DNA of 64,000 bases, taken from positions 116,870,494-116,934,493 of the forward strand of contig BSWB01000005.1 of the NCBI GenBank assembly GCA_033239125.1, in the 5' to 3' direction. A model generated the notes under the pieces. It made no database searches. It saw only the letters and a list, made by a program, of their open reading frames with translations, and was not told where the DNA came from. The DNA is from Fagopyrum homotropicum (Eukaryota; Streptophyta; Magnoliopsida; Caryophyllales; Polygonaceae). The translations under genes and the position numbers were made by a program. Below, piece after piece: positions 59,736 through 64,000 of the stretch (the stretch's first letter is position 1; each line of letters opens with the position of its first letter).

Positions 59736-60752
59736 AGAACTCCCTTGTCAGCGCTTGCTGTCGTGGAGGGGTTAGAGGTTGTGAGAGGAGAGATCATTGT
59801 GCTCTGGCCATCTTGAGGAACGGTCTCTTGATGGCTTGGGATATGGTTAGTGATGGTTGGATTGTGAGGGATAGAAGGAGAGGTTACGGGGAGCAATGTG
59901 GAAGTAGTGGGCGGAGAGATAGTGTTTGAACTTTGGTTGGTCTCTAGGGGGATTTTAGATGGAGAGAGGTTATGGGACTGTTCGAGTTAGGTGTTGGGAT
60001 GGGCAAGGGGGTTTTGGGACGATCTGAAGGGGTAGATTTGTTAGCCGCGAAGTGGCGGAGAGGATCTAGGGAGATCTTTTGGGAGATATCTGGTGTTGGA
60101 AGAAGGGGGTCAAGGTTAGGGTTTTGGTTTCGCCTGAACTTTTGGTGCTGTGTGTGGGGTAGTTTGCGATGCACGTCACTGACGTTAGGTTTTGGAGTTT
60201 GACAGTTATGGCCAAAAGTGAGGCATCTTGAGCAGCGGGCAGGTATCTATTCGTATTTTACTTTTTGGATGAAGGATGAGCCGTCGGGACCGGTCAGGGT
60301 GACTTCTCGCATAAGAGGCTGGGAGGCATGGATGTCGACCAGGATACGGGCATATCCCAGTCTATCGTGGTTAGCCGAGCATGAATCGGTTAGGATAGGT
60401 GTTCCCAATGCTGATCCTATTTTGGCAAGCATGTTCTTGGACCAAAATCTGGGGTCGAGATCATAGAGCGTAGCCCAAATAGAGATTGAGCTACGGCATG
60501 AGTAGTCCAGTGTGAGCTCCTTGGTCCATCTCTTCAACAGGAGGGTTGTTGAGCCGCTGGTGACCTAAGGGTTGCCTAGTAGTATGGAGTTGAGATTTTC
60601 TTCGCAGGAGAAATGGAAGACGAAGATACCCTTATCGTTGCGAAGAATTTTTGGTTGAGTAACGGTGTTTCATTGCTCGCTCACAAACTTTGACATACGC
60701 CGGAAGTTTGTTGGGCTTCCCGGAGGAAATCCCACAAGAGAAAGGCGCCATT
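59736..60752 (-). pseudogene. ORF1 relic of a second, truncated LINE
   Basis: Minus-strand reading in broken frames gives the DUF4283 domain (KFVSEQ, GIFVFHFSCEENLNSILLG, LKRWTKELTLDYSC, LGTPILTDSCSANHDRLGYA, ILVDIHASQPL), then a knuckle-like CSRCLTFGHNCQ and a Pro/Ser/Thr-rich tail (LDPLLPTPDISQKISLDPLR, SIPHNPTITNHIPSHQE). Stops occur at several points. No endonuclease or RT follows: similarity ends at the direct repeat. Confidence 0.75.
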
Positions 60753-61694
60753 TTTGAGTTGTTTCAGCAATATTTCATCGTTTAAATTTGAAGAAAGGTT
60801 CTTGATTTTTAGTCTATTTCATCGTTTAAATTTGAATTTTCACTTGATCGACGAGAGTACATTCTCAGATTTGTATTTTACGGTTAAGTTAGGTTTTTGG
60901 TTTTCTAATTTTGATTTTGGGTTGTCAGTGTGTGCAATTTATTTATTTTTGTTAGGCAAAATAGGTTACCGGTGATGGGGTTGGTCTAATAGGCCACTAG
61001 GAGATGAATTTTTAGGAGTTCTCAACTCAAGAAGATGGTTTTGAATGTCGATCTCAATGTGACTGTCATTGAGAGCCATGATGAGGGGACTTCTGCTTGT
61101 ATCAACAACCTTAATCTTATGTTCCGATCCCCCCTATCTTCACCATATTCTGCTTCAACATCTCCAACAAATTTCTCCTACCGCGGGAACCTCTATTATC
61201 CGGATCTCACGACTACTTTCAATTGTTACCACACTCTTGCCTTTTCAGATTATCAACCAAGATTTATGTCTAGCTCCGTTGGGATATCGTGATTATTGTT
61301 GTGGCCGACTAAATGCTAAGCCGCCGGGGCATTATTCGGTCGGCTCTCCACCAAACGCATTTCAATTCGCTCCGACTGGAAGACGGTTTCGTTGTCGAGG
61401 TATCCACGCAGGTTCTCTCATCTTCCCTCAAGCATCAAATATTAGGGTTTGCTCTTCCGGTTTTGCTTGCTCTTCTCTCTCGCAAATTGATCAAGTGTAG
61501 CATATTCGGGTATCGAATTCAAAAGGACCGTGTCTGATTTGATAGATACCAATAATTAATTATTCTAAGTAAAAGAAAGGAAGAAAACAACAATGATAGT
61601 AAGCAAAAACAATAGTGATTTATAGGCAAAAGTAGATCAAGGCGATCTAAGAAAACGGGAATTCCCATTATAACGAATTAAAGTATTATTACAG
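60753..61694. other. Unassigned region
   Basis: Contains a duplicated phrase TTTCATCGTTTAAATTTGAA (60773-60840) and an 85-codon ORF at 61035-61292 (MVLNVDLNVTVIES...) with no recognised family and an overlapping ORF in another frame. It may be leader sequence of the truncated LINE or unrelated DNA. Confidence 0.3.
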
Positions 61695-63165
61695 ATATGA
61701 GACTCATGAACATTGATACATAAATATTAAAGGTAACCATCTAAAATAGCCTTTGAGATAAACAAATAAAGACCGTAATTTTCAACTCGCATAGCCCCCA
61801 AATCGGCGGTTCGACAAGTATAGGAAAACCCTTTAAGAACTTAGAAATCGAGAACAAACCAACAGAAACCTTCGCTTCTGCCCCTTCAGTTAGAAAATGT
61901 ACAAAGACCGGAACTTTCTACGATAGTTAGAATTTCTCGAGGTATTGATAAACTAGTACTCTCAAAACCCAAGTGCTTTTCAATAAATCCAATAAAATGT
62001 CATTCGATTTTGACCATTCAGTTGTTTTATCTAAACCAATTATAAACACTACTTCTTTCGAAGGTAAATTTAAAGGTAGGGATGAATTACTTTGAAAAAA
62101 AGCAATATCACAATATCAATTCACAAACATATATGCGATAATAAATCAAACCATTATAGGGATCAACCAATCCTTAGATCAGGAGAGAGATTAGCTAGAC
62201 ATGATCAAATTTAAAGCAAAGACAATATATAAAATAAAAAAGGAGAGTGTGTAGTTCCAGCAAATCGAACCTTATTCTAACAACTACTTGACGACTATGA
62301 AATCAAGGTAAAAGAGATTCCAAGGTGGATCCAGGATATCTCACCCTACGGTTGATAAATGTTTGTATAGGGTAATACATCGGAGTCCAGGGTTACACGA
62401 AATATTTCAATTTAGAGATAAAGTCAAAAGATTTGATTTTCCTTCTTTGCGCAGTTGAGACGGCATAGAAACGGCCACTAGACAGCATAGAGGCCGTTTC
62501 GCATGTCGTTTAGCCAGACCGTCTCGCTGAGTTTGGGCTGAGATTTGACTTGGGATCGGCAAAGTCTTGTGCAATAATGACGTGGATCTAGCCATACGAT
62601 TGTAAGTTTTGTTCTTCTTGATTTAATATATTGTTTTTTGCTTTATGTTCTATTATTCTTGGCTAAACTTCCTCCTGATCGAAGGATTGAATGATCCCTA
62701 TATTGGTTTGATTCATTGTTTACATAAATCTTAATGAATTGAGATTTTGATATTGCTTCTTTTAAAGTGCTTTATTCCTACCTTTTAATTACCTTCGAAA
62801 TAAGTGGTTTTTTAATTGGTTTAGATAAAACAAGTGAAGGGACAAAAGCGAAGTTTGTTTTATTGGATTTATTGAAAAGATCTTGACGTTGAGAAATACT
62901 AGTCTATCAAAGCTTCGAGTATTTCTAACCATCGTAGAAAGTTCCGATCTTTGAACATTTTTAAATTGAAGGGCCACAAGCAAAGGTTTTTCTTGGTCTT
63001 TTCCGGATTTATACATGATTCATGGGTGTTCCTATACTCGTGAACCGCTAGATTGAGAGCTACGTGAGTTGAAAAGCACGGTCTTGGTTTGTCTATGCCC
63101 AAGGCTATTTTAGATGGTTACCAGCAATTATCATATATCAATTGGTATGTTTGTTATACTAGGAT
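61695..63165. repeat. Long inverted repeat, ~530-bp arms around a ~350-bp centre
   Basis: Left arm about 61695-62250, right arm about 62605-63165. Matching inverted pairs include GGTAACCATCTAAAATAGCC with GGCTATTTTAGATGGTTACC, CGAAGGTAA with TTACCTTCG, AATCAAACCATTATAGGGAT with ATCCCTATATTGGTTTGAT and CAATAAATCCAATAAAA with TTTTATTGGATTTATTG. Arms are imperfect, about 80-85% by eye. The centre holds GAAACGGCC/GGCCGTTTC words. It could be a foldback element or two LTRs in opposite orientation. ORFs across it look fortuitous. Confidence 0.8.
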
Positions 63166-63424
63166 TTATGGAGCACTCTTGTCAAAATTTCTTCCTTACT
63201 AAAGGCATTATTAACCAAAAGTATTCTTCTTAGGTCTTATGTTCCTCAACAGAATGGTAAAGTTGAACGCAAGAAGAAACACTTGCTTGAGACAAATAGA
63301 GCAATCCATTTACATTCTAATCTCCCAAATAAATCTTAGGGTGATTGTGTTTTGGTTGCCACTCATTATTAATATGCTTCCTTCTGTTGTTCAAAATTGG
63401 GATGTTCGTTATACTAGGATTTTG
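63166..63424 (+). pseudogene. Ty1/copia integrase fragment
   Basis: Broken frames read QNFFLTKGIINQ, then YVPQQNGKVERKKKHLLETN, RAIHLHSNLPNKS-stop-GDCVLVAT and INMLPSVVQNW, matching the C-terminal half of the copia integrase core (the Q-QNG-VERK-HLLE motif). A TAG interrupts it. No RT follows before the LTR-like segment. Confidence 0.8.
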
Positions 63425-64000
63425 TTGGGGAAAACTCCAGGTTCCCGACTCACACCGAGTATGTATAAAACGGGTGTTTTGTTGCACACTCACACTCGTA
63501 CACCAACCTCACTTACAAGCTCTTTTAAAAGCCTTTATTACTCTCTTCTTGATGAAGTTACACAAATGAGAGGTGGTCTCCTCTATATATAGACATTGCC
63601 ACCTCCTCTAATGGAAGGTTCCGGAACTCGATTCTCCTAGATTATTCCGGAGTCTTCTTACTTAATCATGTACAAATCTAGAACTCTCTCTAGATTTATA
63701 ATCTAGTCTACATGGTTCCCCCGAGTTCTAGATGTCTCCATCATCTTCCGGTAGCTCCGCCTCTTTCCGGAAGGTTCTGCCACCATCCGGAGTATTTCAC
63801 TTTATTCCAGAAGGATCCACCATATTCCGGAATGTTCCACCACCTTTCGAAATATTCCGTCTTCTTCTAGAATGTTCCGTCTTCTTCCGGAATATTCTTC
63901 CACCTTCTAGAGTGACACATTATAACAATATTTATATTTGAAAATATTAAGCCTGACATTTCCTCCCTTAGTTCATAATTCCAAATATCTCCACAACATC
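63425..64000 (+). repeat. LTR-like segment with TATA box and heat-shock elements
   Basis: Starts TGTTGGGGAAAACTCCAGG, a copia-type LTR start, directly after the integrase fragment; runs off the window. A TATA box (CTCTATATATAGAC, 63578-63591) is present. From 63613 on, degenerate TTCCGGAA-type units carry perfect three-unit heat-shock elements at 63614-63626 (GAAnnTTCnnGAA) and at 63765-63777, 63825-63837, 63865-63877 and 63885-63897 (TTCnnGAAnnTTC). The 3' end and partner LTR are outside the window. Confidence 0.5.

Noticed and set aside
61035..61500. Overlapping 85- and 143-codon plus-strand ORFs
   Set aside because: Not recognised, two frames open together, flanked by transposon relics; too little support for a gene.

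Overview
The window is nuclear DNA of a flowering plant, most likely a eudicot. The evidence is split genes with AT-rich GT-AG introns, three recognisable plant genes, and a dense load of plant-type transposons (Ty3/gypsy including Athila-like, Ty1/copia, CACTA, hAT-like, L1-type LINEs). I cannot name the species. No bacterial, organellar or CRISPR features were seen.

Layout. 1-8597 (+): the 3' three quarters of BRAHMA (BRM), a SWI2/SNF2 chromatin-remodelling ATPase, in 13 exons; its introns hold a MITE with target-site duplication (TSD) and a hAT-like repeat. 8.6-12.9 kb: intergenic DNA with small repeats and a short retroposon with TSD. 12916-14700 (-): RHB1A-type RING-H2 ubiquitin ligase in four coding exons, with a long leader intron reaching 16.15 kb; it converges on BRM. 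16.5-17.25 kb: hAT-like element. 18.8-49 kb: one large nest of transposons. 50418-52768 (-): GT31/DUF604 fringe-like glycosyltransferase in three exons. 53926-59310 (-): a full-length L1-type LINE with a 15-bp TSD, followed by a second, truncated LINE. 61.7-63.15 kb: a long inverted repeat. 63.15-64 kb: copia debris and an LTR-like segment rich in heat-shock-element motifs.

The nest can be read in time order. The oldest layer is a decayed gypsy-like gag element with a Met-tRNA-type primer site at 19370. About 1.35 kb of it was duplicated in tandem (copy A, now spread over 21.30-42.07 kb; copy B, 42.07-47.18 kb). Copy A then received a 3.8-kb solo LTR (TSD CCTAG), a 1.8-kb solo LTR (TSD CTACC) and a 13.8-kb Athila-like element (TSD ATGAC), whose 5' LTR received a 4.0-kb CACTA element (TSD CAC). 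Copy B received a 3.7-kb CACTA element (TSD TTG). Each copy preserves the empty site of the other copy's insertions.

The most interesting content is that both CACTA elements lack a visible transposase and carry pieces of host genes with exon-intron structure: carbamoyl-phosphate synthetase small subunit plus CULLIN1 in the first, and a leucine-rich-repeat exon plus mitochondrial processing peptidase alpha in the second. They are therefore two independent Pack-CACTA elements within 20 kb. Other notable signals are five perfect three-unit heat-shock elements in an LTR-like sequence at the right edge, seven hairpin modules each with paired ACGT cores in the large solo LTR, and a ~0.5-kb-arm inverted repeat. 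All family assignments rest on reading translated sequence and remembered family signatures; no database search was run.
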